Below, in pieces: positions 17,301 to 26,126 of a stretch of DNA of 64,000 nucleotides (its first letter is position 1; each line of letters starts with the position of its first letter). The notes below the pieces were generated by a model, which ran no database searches, was not told where the DNA came from, and saw nothing but the letters and a program-made list of their open reading frames with translations. The stretch lies in assembly GCA_003248935.1 (NCBI GenBank), contig QFQF01000012.1:1-64000 (forward strand), read 5' to 3'. Source of the DNA: Sphingobium sp. Lineage in GTDB: Bacteria; Pseudomonadota; Alphaproteobacteria; Sphingomonadales; Sphingomonadaceae. The position numbers were made by a program, and so were the translations under genes.

Positions 17301-18122
17301 ATGCCCTATTTCGCGACCGCTGACGGCACCAACATCTTCTACAAGGATTGGGGTCGGGGTGAGCCTGTCCTGTTCAGCCATGGCTGGCCGCTGAGCGGCG
17401 ACGCATGGGATTCGCAAATGCAGTTCCTCGGCTCGAACGGCTATCGCGTCATCGCCCACGACCGGCGCAGTCACGGCCGCTCCGACCAGACATGGACGGG
17501 CAATGACATGGCCCATTACGCCGCCGACCTTGCGGGCCTGATCGAACATCTCGACCTGCATGGCGTCACCCTCATCGGTCATTCAACTGGTGGCGGGGAA
17601 ATCGCACATTATGTGGGCACTCATGGCTCGGCGCGGGTCGCGCGCTTGGTGCTGGTAAGCGCGGTGCCGCCGCTGATGCTCAAGACCGCCCGCAATCCGG
17701 CCGGTACGCCGATCGAGGCGTTCGACGGTATCCGCAAGGGGGTGCTCGACAATCGCTCGCAATTCTACATCGACCTCGCCACTCCCTTCTTCGGCTACAA
17801 TCGCGATGGCGCGGCCGTATCGGAGGGAACACGCCGCGAATTCTGGCGGCAGGGCATGATGGGCGGGATCAAGGGGCAGTATGACTGCATCCACGAATTT
17901 TCCGAGGTCGACTATACCGACGACCTTCGAAAGGTCGACGTGCCGACCCTCGTCGTCCATGGCGACGACGACCAGATCGTACCGATCGATGCCGCCGGCC
18001 GCCGCTCTGCGGAGATCGTCCCCAACGCGCAGTTGAAGGTCTATGCCGGGGCGCCACACGGCCTTCCGATCACCCACCAGGATCAGTTGAACGCCGACCT
18101 GCTGGCTTTCCTGCGCGGATAA
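17301..18122 (+). CDS. Alpha/beta hydrolase, non-haem chloroperoxidase/aryl-esterase type
   Basis: A 273-residue hydrolase of the haloperoxidase-like subgroup. The nucleophile Ser95 lies in GHSTGG, the acid Asp224 in HGDDDQIVP, and His253 in APHG. The oxyanion loop is SHGWPLSGDAW. Family members hydrolyse small esters and can perhydrolyse in acetate and peroxide. AGGAGG seven bases upstream fixes ATG 17301. The next gene starts after 39 nt, so they may be cotranscribed. Confidence 0.92.
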   Translation: MPYFATADGTNIFYKDWGRGEPVLFSHGWPLSGDAWDSQMQFLGSNGYRVIAHDRRSHGRSDQTWTGNDMAHYAADLAGLIEHLDLHGVTLIGHSTGGGEIAHYVGTHGSARVARLVLVSAVPPLMLKTARNPAGTPIEAFDGIRKGVLDNRSQFYIDLATPFFGYNRDGAAVSEGTRREFWRQGMMGGIKGQYDCIHEFSEVDYTDDLRKVDVPTLVVHGDDDQIVPIDAAGRRSAEIVPNAQLKVYAGAPHGLPITHQDQLNADLLAFLRG

Positions 18123-18161
18123 GACAATCCTGCCGACTCGATAACAGGGGGAAAGAGTTCG

Positions 18162-19841
18162 ATGGACGGTTCGACAACAGCTGATCCGACATCGCACGGC
18201 CTTGGCACCCGGGAACATCAGATGTTCCCGGTGCTGAGCGCGGCGCAGATCGACACCATACGCCGCTTCGCGAGCGGCCCGGCACGTACGTTCGCGCCCG
18301 GTGAGACCGTCTACGGGATCGGCGACCTGCACGTACCCGCATGGCTGGTGCTGGAGGGTACGATCGACGTGCGGCGGCGGGACGGGCTCAATCATGATGC
18401 GCCGCTCACCACCCACGGCGCGGGTCAGTTCAGCGGAGAGGTCAACCAGCTCGCGGGCCGTGCTTCGATCGCCGCGGGGCATGCGGGTGCCGACGGCTGC
18501 ACCGCGCTGCCGTTCGACGCCGCGCACCTGCGCGCACTGATGATCGGCTCGGCCGATGTGGGGGAGATCGTGATGCGCGCGCTCATCCTCCGCCGGGTTG
18601 GCCTCATTCAGGAAGGCGGCGCGGGCACCATCCTGATCGGCACGCCGGGCAGCCCGGACATAGTGCGGCTGCAAGGGTTCCTGACGCGCAGCGGCTATCC
18701 CAATCTGGTGCTCGATGCCGCGAGCGACACGGAAGGGCGCGCCCTTGTCGAGCGCATTGCCGTCCAGCCGCAAGACCTTCCGCTGGTGGTCTGTCCCAGC
18801 GGCAAGCTGCTCCGGCGCCCGACCGAGGCGGAGCTTGCCGCCTGCCTCGGCATGACCCCGGACATAGCGCTCGACGCCGCCTATGACGTTGCCATCGTCG
18901 GAGCGGGACCGGCCGGTCTCGCCGCCGCCGTCTATGGCGCGTCCGAAGGGTTATCGGTCATCGTGCTGGACGGCAGGGCGATGGGCGGCCAGGCGGGCGC
19001 CTCTGCGCGGATCGAAAATTATCTCGGTTTCCCGACCGGCATATCCGGTCAGGCGCTTGCCGGGCGGGCCTTCAATCAGGCGCTGAAGTTCGGTGCCGAA
19101 ATCGCCATGCCGGTCCAGGTCGAACGGCTCGACTGCGGCGGAGGCAAGCTGGCGCTCACCCTCTCCGGCGATCGTCGCATCCGTGCCCGCGCCGTGGTCG
19201 TGGCGTCGGGTGCGCAGTATCGCCGCCCCGACATTCCCGATCTCGCGACGTTCGAGGGCGCCGGCGTATCCTACTGGGCATCCCCGGTTGAAGCGCGGCT
19301 GTGCGCGGGGGAAGAGGTCGCTCTGGTCGGCGGCGGCAATTCCGCGGGACAGGCGATCGTGTTCCTCGCGCCACAGGTAAAACGGCTGCTGCTGTTCGTC
19401 CGGCGCGACCTGCGCGAGACGATGTCCAGCTATCTGATCGACCGGATCGCGGCGCTGCCCAATGTCGAAATCCATGTCGGCACGGACGTGGTCGGGCTGG
19501 AAGGCGACAGGACGGATGGCCTGACCGCCGCCACCTTCCGCAACCGTGCCGATGGCTCACTGCACCGGCGCGCGTTGCGGCACCTGTTCCTCTTCATCGG
19601 CGCCGATCCTCATTCGGACTGGCTTCGTGACTGTGTGACCACGGACGCCAAGGGGTTCGTGGTCACCGGCGATCAGGCCCAGCCGCTGGAGACCAACGTG
19701 CCGGGCGTCTTTGCGATCGGCGATGTCCGGGCCGGTTCGACGAAGCGCGTGGCCGCCGCCGTTGGCGAAGGCGCGGCCGTCATCGCCCAAATTCATGCCG
19801 CCTTCGCCAAGGCAACGGACAAGGAAAGAGAAACAGTATGA
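18162..19841 (+). CDS. cNMP-binding / thioredoxin-like / TrxR-like flavoprotein fusion lacking CxxC
   Basis: A 559-residue fusion. Residues about 20-145 look like a cyclic-nucleotide-binding beta-roll (LVLEGTIDVRRRDG). Residues about 157-232 have a thioredoxin-like shape with a cis-Pro-type LPLVVC but no CxxC. Residues 240-559 are a TrxR-fold flavoprotein with FAD motif VGAGPAG (246-252) and NAD motif GGGNSAG (390-396). The redox CxxC of true TrxR is replaced by YWASPVE (371-377), so disulfide transfer by the usual route is unlikely. Its stop overlaps the UBP zinc-finger gene. The substrate is unknown. Confidence 0.88.
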   Translation: MDGSTTADPTSHGLGTREHQMFPVLSAAQIDTIRRFASGPARTFAPGETVYGIGDLHVPAWLVLEGTIDVRRRDGLNHDAPLTTHGAGQFSGEVNQLAGRASIAAGHAGADGCTALPFDAAHLRALMIGSADVGEIVMRALILRRVGLIQEGGAGTILIGTPGSPDIVRLQGFLTRSGYPNLVLDAASDTEGRALVERIAVQPQDLPLVVCPSGKLLRRPTEAELAACLGMTPDIALDAAYDVAIVGAGPAGLAAAVYGASEGLSVIVLDGRAMGGQAGASARIENYLGFPTGISGQALAGRAFNQALKFGAEIAMPVQVERLDCGGGKLALTLSGDRRIRARAVVVASGAQYRRPDIPDLATFEGAGVSYWASPVEARLCAGEEVALVGGGNSAGQAIVFLAPQVKRLLLFVRRDLRETMSSYLIDRIAALPNVEIHVGTDVVGLEGDRTDGLTAATFRNRADGSLHRRALRHLFLFIGADPHSDWLRDCVTTDAKGFVVTGDQAQPLETNVPGVFAIGDVRAGSTKRVAAAVGEGAAVIAQIHAAFAKATDKERETV

Positions 19842-20140
19842 GCATCTGCGATCATGGCGATACCGTACACGACGTCGTGCCGAGCGCGCGCGGGTGCGAG
19901 GAATGCCTGAAGATCGGCAGCCCGTGGGTGCATCTGCGCATCTGCCGCAGTTGCGGCCATGTCGGCTGTTGCGACCAGTCGCCTCATCGCCACGCCCGCG
20001 CCCATTTCAACGCGACCCGCCATCCGATCATAGAGGGGTACGACCCGCCCGAAGGCTGGGGCTGGTGCTATGTCGACGATTGCGAGGTCGACCTGCCCGA
20101 CCAGACACCGCAATGGGGCCCGATACCCCGCTACGTCTAA
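19838..20140 (+). CDS. UBP-type zinc-finger protein
   Basis: A 100-residue protein that is essentially one ZnF-UBP domain. Candidate metal ligands are Cys4, His6, Cys20, Cys23, Cys36, Cys39, Cys44 and His50/52/56/62. In eukaryotes this fold binds the free C-terminal Gly-Gly of ubiquitin. Bacteria lack ubiquitin, so here it may bind another protein tail. ATGA overlap with the TrxR-like gene implies coupled translation and probably a complex. The function is inferred from the domain only. Confidence 0.88.
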   Translation: MSICDHGDTVHDVVPSARGCEECLKIGSPWVHLRICRSCGHVGCCDQSPHRHARAHFNATRHPIIEGYDPPEGWGWCYVDDCEVDLPDQTPQWGPIPRYV

Positions 20141-21024
20141 CTGGGATCAGGAATCCCGTCCCGCTCCTTGCGCATACGCGGTCCGCACTCGCGGCGCAGA
20201 TGGCGGGCGAGGTTGGGATCGGACAGACCGTTGCCCTTCTCGTAAGTGGCCCCCATCGTCTCGCGCACCTTCTGTGCGGCCGAGCGTCGCGTCATGGCGG
20301 CAAGCTCGGCGTCCTCCTCCATCAACCGGGCGATAGCGGCGCGGATATGCACGGCAGCGGCCGGACGCACGGCGGCCGTCAAAGGAGCCGGGGTGGCCTG
20401 CCCCTCGACAGGGGCGATCGGCGTCATTGCAGGCGGTGCCTTCGCCTTACCGCCAGCCTTTGCCTTCCCCTTGCCTTTCGCGGTCACAGCCTTCTTCGAC
20501 CGCTTCTCCTTCTCGACGACCTGTGATGCGGCTTTATCCTCGGCCACTTTCACCGTGCGCGGCAGCTTCACCACCTTGCGCGGCGGCAGGGTAACACCGG
20601 CGACAACTGGATCGGCCACGCGCACCCGCTCATAGAGGGCACCGTTCACCTGTATCCGGGAGTTTTCCCAGTCGGGCGCGGTTTCGAAGAAAGCGGACGG
20701 ATCGATCGGCGTTAGCGCGCCTTCCGGCCCGATGCCGACGGCCAGCAATTCCTGACGCGCGATCACGTCGATCAGCGCATCCTGAAGCAGCTTCACGCTT
20801 TCCATCTGGTCGAGATGGGCTTTGCCGACCTTCTGCAGGGTGGACAGCAGCAGTTTGCCGTCGCGCGACGTGCTGCCCGCGATGTCCAGCAACTGCTGGA
20901 TCGTGCCGGAAAAGCCCGGCTTGTTCTCATGCTCCGCCCGCGCCGCTTCCGCCGCGAAAAAGAGCCAGGCATCGCCGAGCGCGACGCCCGAGTCCCAGGC
21001 TTGTCGAAATTCCCCCACGTGCAT
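20137..21024 (-). CDS. Hypothetical protein with Ala/Lys-rich linker
   Basis: About 295 residues with no family I recognise. The N-terminal ~140 residues look helical and folded (HVGEFRQAWDSGVALGDAWLFFAAEAARAEH). A Lys/Ala/Pro-rich linker follows (about 185-240). The C-terminal ~60 residues (HIRAAIARLMEEDAELAAMTRRSAAQKVRE) may form another helical module with a basic end, compatible with nucleic-acid or partner binding. It converges on the UBP gene with a 4-bp stop overlap. ATG 21024 is preferred; an upstream ATG at 21075 lacks a ribosome site. Confidence 0.6.
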   Translation of the reverse strand: MHVGEFRQAWDSGVALGDAWLFFAAEAARAEHENKPGFSGTIQQLLDIAGSTSRDGKLLLSTLQKVGKAHLDQMESVKLLQDALIDVIARQELLAVGIGPEGALTPIDPSAFFETAPDWENSRIQVNGALYERVRVADPVVAGVTLPPRKVVKLPRTVKVAEDKAASQVVEKEKRSKKAVTAKGKGKAKAGGKAKAPPAMTPIAPVEGQATPAPLTAAVRPAAAVHIRAAIARLMEEDAELAAMTRRSAAQKVRETMGATYEKGNGLSDPNLARHLRRECGPRMRKERDGIPDPS

Positions 21025-21150
21025 CCTGCGTCCCTGAGATGAAAGGAGCGACCTGATGAAGAATACAATAACCATGGGCCACGGGCGGTTTCCAGTACGA
21101 ATCGTCCGTATGCGCTGCAGGATGCGATTCCTGTTCCAACTTGCGACAGG

Positions 21151-22545
21151 TCAGTCGCGCGGCATCCTGTTCCACGCATCAAGTGCCGCGATCTTGTACG
21201 CTTCGGCAAGTGTCGGATAATTGAAGGTATTTTCTATAAAATAGTCGATCGTGCCCTTCAGGTTCAGCACCGCCTGGCCGATGTGGATCAGTTCCGTCGC
21301 GCCCTCGCCGATGATGTGCACGCCCAGCAGTCTGCGTGTTTTCAGCGAGAAGATCATCTTCATCAGGCCGTGGTCGAGGCCCATGATATGCCCGCGGGAG
21401 GTCTCGCGGAAGCGGGCGATGCCGCATTCGTAGCGGATCCCCTTGTCTCGCACCTCCTGCTCGCTCATTCCCACGGTCGAGATTTCCGGCACGGCATAGA
21501 TGCCATAGGGGAAATATTGCGGCGCGGGCGGCATCGGCAGGCCAAAGGCGTGACAGGCAGCGATCCGGCCCTGCTCCATCGACGTCGACGCGAGGCTGGG
21601 AAATCCGATCACGTCGCCGGCAGCGTAGATATGCGGCACGGCGGTCTGGAATGTTTCCGGATCGACCGTGAGGCGCCCGCGCGCATCAGTGGTGAGGCCG
21701 CACCGGTCCAACCCCAGTTCGGCCGTCGCGCCCATCCGGCCCGCGCAGTAGAGCAGCATCTCGCTGCGCACGCTGCGTCCGTCCTGCGTCACGGTGACGA
21801 CCCGGCCGCTTTCATCCTTCGACACGCTGACGACCGGCGAGCCAAGGCGGAAGGTCACGCCCCGGTCGCGGAGTTGGTGAACGAACTCCTCGATGATCTC
21901 CCGGTCGATGAAGTCGAGGAAGGTAGCGCGCGGCTCGATCACTGTGACCGCGACATCGAGGGCGGAGAAGATCGTCGCATATTCGATGCCGATGACACCC
22001 GCGCCGACGACCGTCAGGCTGCGGGGCACGCGGGGCACTTCCACCACTTCGTCGCTGTCGAGGATATCGGGATCGGCGAAGTCGACGTCCCCGGGGCGAT
22101 GCGGCACCGTGCCGACCGCGATCAGTATCTTGTCTGCCTCGACCAGCAGTTCGCTCTCGTCCGGCTGGGTGACCGACAGGACATTGGGACCGGCAAACCG
22201 CGCGAAACCGGACAGCGTGCGCACGGCGTTGCGCTGGAACTGATGCTCCAGAACATCGACCTCATGCTCCAGCGTCTTGGTCAGGCGATTGCCCAGGTCC
22301 TCGCCGCCGATGTCCTTCTTGACCCGGTAGGAGCGGCCGTAGAAGCCCCGCTCGCGCCAGCCCGAAAGGTTCAGCACCGTCTCACGCAGCGTCTTCGAAG
22401 GGATCGTGCCGGTGTGGACGGACACGCCGCCCACGCGCTTGCGCCCCTCGACCACCAGCACCGCCTTGCCCAGCTTCGCCGCCTGCACGGCCGCCCGGCG
22501 GCCGGCCGGGCCGCTGCCGATCACCACCAGATCATATGGCTCCAT
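21151..22545 (-). CDS. sthA: Soluble pyridine nucleotide transhydrogenase (Si-specific)
   Basis: A 464-residue flavoprotein of the disulfide-reductase fold. It has an N-terminal FAD motif VIGSGPAGRRAAVQAAKLG. The redox-site region reads VGGVSVHTGTIPSKTLRE, so the CxxxxC of lipoamide dehydrogenase is absent as in SthA. The NAD(P) motif is VVGAGVIGIEYATIFSAL, and the C-terminal dimer domain has the ITELIHIGQAVL-like block. SthA transfers hydride from NADPH to NAD+ to balance the pools. GGGGGGA before ATG 22545 fixes the start and excludes a 29-residue extension. Confidence 0.93.
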   Translation of the reverse strand: MEPYDLVVIGSGPAGRRAAVQAAKLGKAVLVVEGRKRVGGVSVHTGTIPSKTLRETVLNLSGWRERGFYGRSYRVKKDIGGEDLGNRLTKTLEHEVDVLEHQFQRNAVRTLSGFARFAGPNVLSVTQPDESELLVEADKILIAVGTVPHRPGDVDFADPDILDSDEVVEVPRVPRSLTVVGAGVIGIEYATIFSALDVAVTVIEPRATFLDFIDREIIEEFVHQLRDRGVTFRLGSPVVSVSKDESGRVVTVTQDGRSVRSEMLLYCAGRMGATAELGLDRCGLTTDARGRLTVDPETFQTAVPHIYAAGDVIGFPSLASTSMEQGRIAACHAFGLPMPPAPQYFPYGIYAVPEISTVGMSEQEVRDKGIRYECGIARFRETSRGHIMGLDHGLMKMIFSLKTRRLLGVHIIGEGATELIHIGQAVLNLKGTIDYFIENTFNYPTLAEAYKIAALDAWNRMPRD

Positions 22546-22761
22546 GACTTTCCCCCCGCATCCACCGGCAACCCCGCGCCGGCGGACACCACGCCATGGG
22601 CATCCTCCCCTTATGGGCCGAGGATGCGGCAATGTCGGGCGGATTGCAACGTGGCCGGGTCGGCAGGCGCTTCCGTCCGGCGGCTGCGACGGCTATAGCG
22701 ATTTTGCGTTAGCCCTTGATGGCGAGGTGTTATATTCCAATATGACACCAAAGGAGACGAC

Positions 22762-23979
22762 ATGGCATCGACCGCGACGACAACGACCACAGAGGCCGAA
22801 GGCCTGACGCTTTCGGCTCCCGATCCCGTGCCGATGGTGGCGCCGGAGAAGGCAGCGGGCCTTGTCCCGCTGGACGAGGGCAAGCGATCAAAGCTGGACG
22901 AGAAGGTCGACGCCTTCATCGACGATCTCGTCGCGCAGGATGCCAATAGCCCCGAATTCGGCGCACGTGTCGATCAGCTCACCAACATGGGCCGCAAGGA
23001 AATCGCCGACGCGGCCGGGCACAGCAACCGTTTCCTCGATCGCCCCGTGCGCGCGATGGACAGCGACAACAGCGTCGGCGCAGACCTTGCCGAACTGCGC
23101 CGCACCGTGGAGGATCTCGATCCGGGCAAGCGCGGCAGCCTGACCGCACCGAAGAAGCTGTTCGGGATCATTCCGTTCGGCAACCGGATGCGCGACTATT
23201 TCGACAGCTACAAGAGCGCACAGAGCCACATCAACGCGATCCTCGGCAGCCTGTCGAGCGGCAAGGACACGCTGATCAAGGACAATGCCGCGATCGATGT
23301 CGAGCGGCAGAACATGTGGGCGTCGATGGGCCGTCTGGAACAGATGATCCACATCAGCAAGACGATGGACAGCCGCCTGGAGGCAAAGGCGCTGGAACTG
23401 GACTCCACCGACCCGGCCAAGGCGAAGGCAATCCGGGAGACCGCCCTGTTCTACATCCGCCAGCGCAGCCAGGATCTGCTGACGCAGATGGCGGTAACGG
23501 TACAGGGCTATCTGGCGCTGGACCTCGTCAAGAAGAACAATGTCGAGCTGGTCAAGGGCGTTGACCGCGCATCGACCACGACGGTCGCGGCGCTGCGCAC
23601 GGCCGTCACCGTCGCGCAGGCGCTGGTCGGGCAGAAGCTGGTGCTGGAACAGATCACGGCGCTCAACACCACAACCGCGAACATGATCGATTCGACCGGC
23701 GAGATGCTGAAGAACCAGACCGCGCAAATCCACGAGCAGGCGGCGTCCAGCACCATTCCGATCGAGACGCTGCAACGCGCGTTCCAGAACATCTACGACA
23801 CGATGGACAATATCGACGCCTTCAAGCTGAAGGCGCTGGAATCGATGAAGACGACGGTCAACACCCTGTCCGGCGAGGTTGAAAAGTCGAAGGGCTATAT
23901 TGCGCGTGCCGAAGGCGCCGCTCAGGCGCAGGCGAACGGGCAGGCCCCCAACCCGCTGCTGAGCGCGATCGAGGCGTGA
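22762..23979 (+). CDS. telA: TelA/KlaA family toxic-anion resistance protein
   Basis: A 405-residue, largely alpha-helical cytoplasmic protein matching the TelA family. Typical blocks are LFGIIPFGNRMRDYFDSYKSAQSHI, IRQRSQDLLTQMAVTVQGYLALDLVKKNN and VGQKLVLEQITALNTTTANMI. The family was named for tellurite resistance; its molecular role is not established, with links to envelope stress. AAAGGAG precedes ATG 22762. The XpaC-like gene follows after one base, so the two are coupled. Confidence 0.93.
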   Translation: MASTATTTTTEAEGLTLSAPDPVPMVAPEKAAGLVPLDEGKRSKLDEKVDAFIDDLVAQDANSPEFGARVDQLTNMGRKEIADAAGHSNRFLDRPVRAMDSDNSVGADLAELRRTVEDLDPGKRGSLTAPKKLFGIIPFGNRMRDYFDSYKSAQSHINAILGSLSSGKDTLIKDNAAIDVERQNMWASMGRLEQMIHISKTMDSRLEAKALELDSTDPAKAKAIRETALFYIRQRSQDLLTQMAVTVQGYLALDLVKKNNVELVKGVDRASTTTVAALRTAVTVAQALVGQKLVLEQITALNTTTANMIDSTGEMLKNQTAQIHEQAASSTIPIETLQRAFQNIYDTMDNIDAFKLKALESMKTTVNTLSGEVEKSKGYIARAEGAAQAQANGQAPNPLLSAIEA

Positions 23980-23980
23980 A

Positions 23981-24691
23981 ATGAGCCGGTCGGATCGCGT
24001 CCTTGCCGATGCGGAGGCCCTCCTTCGCCGCCACAGCGAGCGCGGGCAGAGCCTGTCCGCCCGCGCCCGGTCACGCCGCAACGCCGGGGTGATGAAGCGC
24101 CTGGGCCGCATCGCGATCGCCATCCTCGCAGTGCTGGTCGGCGCGATCGTCGCGGGCTGGTTTGTGCCGCTGGGCACCAGCGGCGTGATGGTCGTCATGG
24201 CGCTGCTCGCCGCCGCCGTTCTTCTCTTCACCATGCTGCCGACCGAGCGGGCGGTGAAGGTCGACGCGCTGGGTCACGCCGACCTCAAGGCGCTGCCGCT
24301 CCAGACCGAAATCTGGCTGGAAAGCCAGCGCAAGGCGCTGCCTGCGCCCGCCGTCCGCCTCGTCGACAGCATCGGCACGCGGCTCGAAACGCTGGCTCCG
24401 CAGCTTGCCGCCCTGCAACCGAACGAGCCGGCGGCCATGGAAGTGCGCAAGCTGCTCGCCGACCATTTGCCGGAACTGGTGACCGGTTACCGCTCGATAC
24501 CCGAGTCCCTGCGCCGGGAGGCACGCAACGGCCGCGTCCCGGAGGAACAACTGATCGAAGGCCTGTCGGTGATCGATGGCGAGATCGAGAGGATGAGCGG
24601 CCAGCTTGCCAGCGGCGATATCGACAAGCTCGCGACCCAGAACCGCTTCCTGGAACTCAAATATCAGGAAGCGAAGGAACTGGGGCAATAA
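23981..24691 (+). CDS. XpaC-like two-helix membrane protein, TelA partner
   Basis: A 236-residue protein with a basic N-terminus, two adjacent membrane helices (about 41-62 and 66-87) and a long cytoplasmic helical domain ending in NRFLELKYQEAKELGQ. The layout matches XpaC/'5-bromo-4-chloroindolyl phosphate hydrolysis' proteins that usually accompany TelA. Assignment rests on context and topology more than on motifs. TGA-A-ATG junction with telA indicates translational coupling. Confidence 0.75.
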   Translation: MSRSDRVLADAEALLRRHSERGQSLSARARSRRNAGVMKRLGRIAIAILAVLVGAIVAGWFVPLGTSGVMVVMALLAAAVLLFTMLPTERAVKVDALGHADLKALPLQTEIWLESQRKALPAPAVRLVDSIGTRLETLAPQLAALQPNEPAAMEVRKLLADHLPELVTGYRSIPESLRREARNGRVPEEQLIEGLSVIDGEIERMSGQLASGDIDKLATQNRFLELKYQEAKELGQ

Positions 24692-24710
24692 CGCCGTCCC
24701 GATCGCGGCC

Positions 24711-24863
24711 ATGATCCACCTTACCCTCATCCTTGTCGATTTCCTGTCCGGCCTGGTCGTCGCCGGGCTGTGGGCGATCGGCGCGGTGGCGGGCGCGATC
24801 ATCGCTGCCATTGCGGTCGCCATATTCGGCGCGTCGCTCTACCGGCGCTGGCGCCGCCGCTGA
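24711..24863 (+). CDS. Small single-span membrane protein
   Basis: A 50-residue ORF starting MIHLTLILVDFLSGLVV, almost wholly hydrophobic and Ala/Gly-rich, with a basic tail RRWRRR that predicts a cytoplasmic C-terminus. It lies 19 nt after the XpaC-like gene and would be the third gene of that operon. The ribosome site is weak. I recognise no family; the strict hydrophobic profile and position are the evidence. Confidence 0.5.
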   Translation: MIHLTLILVDFLSGLVVAGLWAIGAVAGAIIAAIAVAIFGASLYRRWRRR

Positions 24864-25113
24864 GGTCGGTCCCATTGCGGCATCGCCTGCCTCCCGACCG
24901 ATTATTGCTTTTTGGTGACCAGCCGGGTAACTTATGAATCTTGCGTGGATTCGGTGGCTGTCAGTGCAGCGGCCCCATCGAGGCGCGGCGAGCGGTTCGG
25001 GTGGGATTCCAGAATAATACCCTCTCGGTCCGGCGTCCTCCCGCAGGCAAGACAGAGGTCGGCCAGGGGACAGGCACGACCGGTAATGCCCGAGCAGACG
25101 AGAGGACGACGCG

Positions 25114-25311
25114 ATGATGAATTCAGGCCATGTTTCCGACGTTCACCCCGTTCTCGGCCCGATGGCCGAGGAAGAAACCACGATTGCACATGTCCAGAGC
25201 CGCCTTGAGGAACTGACCAGGGATAGCGACAAGGTTCGCCTGCTGTTCAAGGTCGGGGCGACCTTCGGCTTCATGGTCGCGGTGATCGGCCTGCTCGCAC
25301 TGGCAGCCTGA
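25114..25311 (+). CDS. Small hypothetical protein with C-terminal membrane helix
   Basis: A 65-residue protein. The acidic N-terminal half (AEEETTIAHVQSRLEELTRDSDKVRLL) could form a short coiled coil, and a C-terminal membrane span follows (ATFGFMVAVIGLLALAA). GAGAGGA lies upstream of ATG 25114. It resembles tail-anchored stress peptides by layout only. The preceding 250 bp contain no supported gene. Confidence 0.6.
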   Translation: MMNSGHVSDVHPVLGPMAEEETTIAHVQSRLEELTRDSDKVRLLFKVGATFGFMVAVIGLLALAA

Positions 25312-25429
25312 AACCAGCAGCAATCCATCCCCAACAGCCGTTCACCCGGTCCGCCCGCCTTACCGGATGGCGCAACCAAATATGTGTCTCGCGCATTTCC
25401 ATCCTGAAAATAATTCAGGAGAGAGTGTC

Positions 25430-25666
25430 GTGCCGGACTATCGCGATCCCCCGCATACCACCACGATCATAGAAAAGCGCGGCAGCGGCGGGACCGTTGT
25501 CATCGCAGTCCTGTTGCTCGCGATTGTGGCGATCGCCGCCTATTTCCTGGTCACGAACGATCACCGTCGCACCGATGCCGTGACGGACGCCGCGCAATCG
25601 GTGGGACAGGCCGCCGATACCGCGCGGGACGCAATCAAGGACGGCGTGAAGACTCCCGCCGACTGA
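25430..25666 (+). CDS. Small membrane-anchored hypothetical protein
   Basis: A 78-residue protein from GTG 25430, chosen because AGGAGAG lies six bases upstream. An in-frame ATG at 25367 would add 21 poorly conserved-looking residues. There is a short N-terminal region, one membrane span (TVVIAVLLLAIVAIAAYFLV) and a helical Ala/Asp-rich tail (DAVTDAAQSVGQAADTARDA) like those of envelope stress proteins. Function unknown. Confidence 0.65.
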   Translation: MPDYRDPPHTTTIIEKRGSGGTVVIAVLLLAIVAIAAYFLVTNDHRRTDAVTDAAQSVGQAADTARDAIKDGVKTPAD

Positions 25667-25740
25667 CCGGCTTCACCACCTGCGCATAAATATTTGGGAG
25701 ACCGGCGGCTAGACGGCCGGACAAGTGAGAGGAAAAGATC

Positions 25741-25890
25741 ATGCTCTGGACAATCGCCCTCATCCTGCTGGCACTCTGGGCACTGGGCTTCCTCGCCTTC
25801 CATGTGGCGGGCGGCCTTATCCATCTGCTGCTCGTGGTGGCGGTGATTGTCGTCGTCTATCAACTGATCACGGGACGGCGCGCGCTATAG
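25741..25890 (+). CDS. Lmo0937-type small membrane protein
   Basis: A 49-residue ORF (MLWTIALILLALWALGFLAF..., stop TAG 25888-25890) with two short membrane segments around a His-containing turn. The opening MLWTIAxILLxLWxLG matches the widespread lmo0937 family of tiny membrane proteins of unknown function, often stress-induced. GAGAGGA lies upstream of the ATG. Confidence 0.8.
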   Translation: MLWTIALILLALWALGFLAFHVAGGLIHLLLVVAVIVVVYQLITGRRAL

Positions 25891-25931
25891 CAGGCCGATA
25901 GGCCAGCGGCCGGTATCATGCCGGTCGCGCG

Positions 25932-26126
25932 TCAGGCGCCCTGCACCAGTCCCCGGACGGCGACAAAGGCCAGAATCGCCGACGCCCCCGCCGACACGCC
26001 GCACAGCAGATAGCCAGCGCGCAGCAGCGCAACCGAATGCCGGCGTTTTTCGCGATGGTTGGCGCTGGCGGCCGACAGCACGAAGCTGGCCAGGAAGCCA
26101 TGGGTCAATGCGGCAAAGGCCATCAT
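25932..26126 (-). CDS. Small two-span membrane protein
   Basis: A 64-residue ORF with two hydrophobic stretches (FLASFVLSAASA and GYLLCGVSAGASAILAFVAV) separated by a charged loop (NHREKRRHS). It is convergent with the lmo0937-type gene. The ribosome site is weak, so this is a tentative call based on the two-helix pattern. Confidence 0.45.
   Translation of the reverse strand: MMAFAALTHGFLASFVLSAASANHREKRRHSVALLRAGYLLCGVSAGASAILAFVAVRGLVQGA

Noticed and set aside
21151..22545. Dihydrolipoamide dehydrogenase
   Set aside because: The CxxxxC redox pair is missing and the site reads VSVHTGT, as in SthA; no 2-oxo-acid dehydrogenase genes are adjacent.
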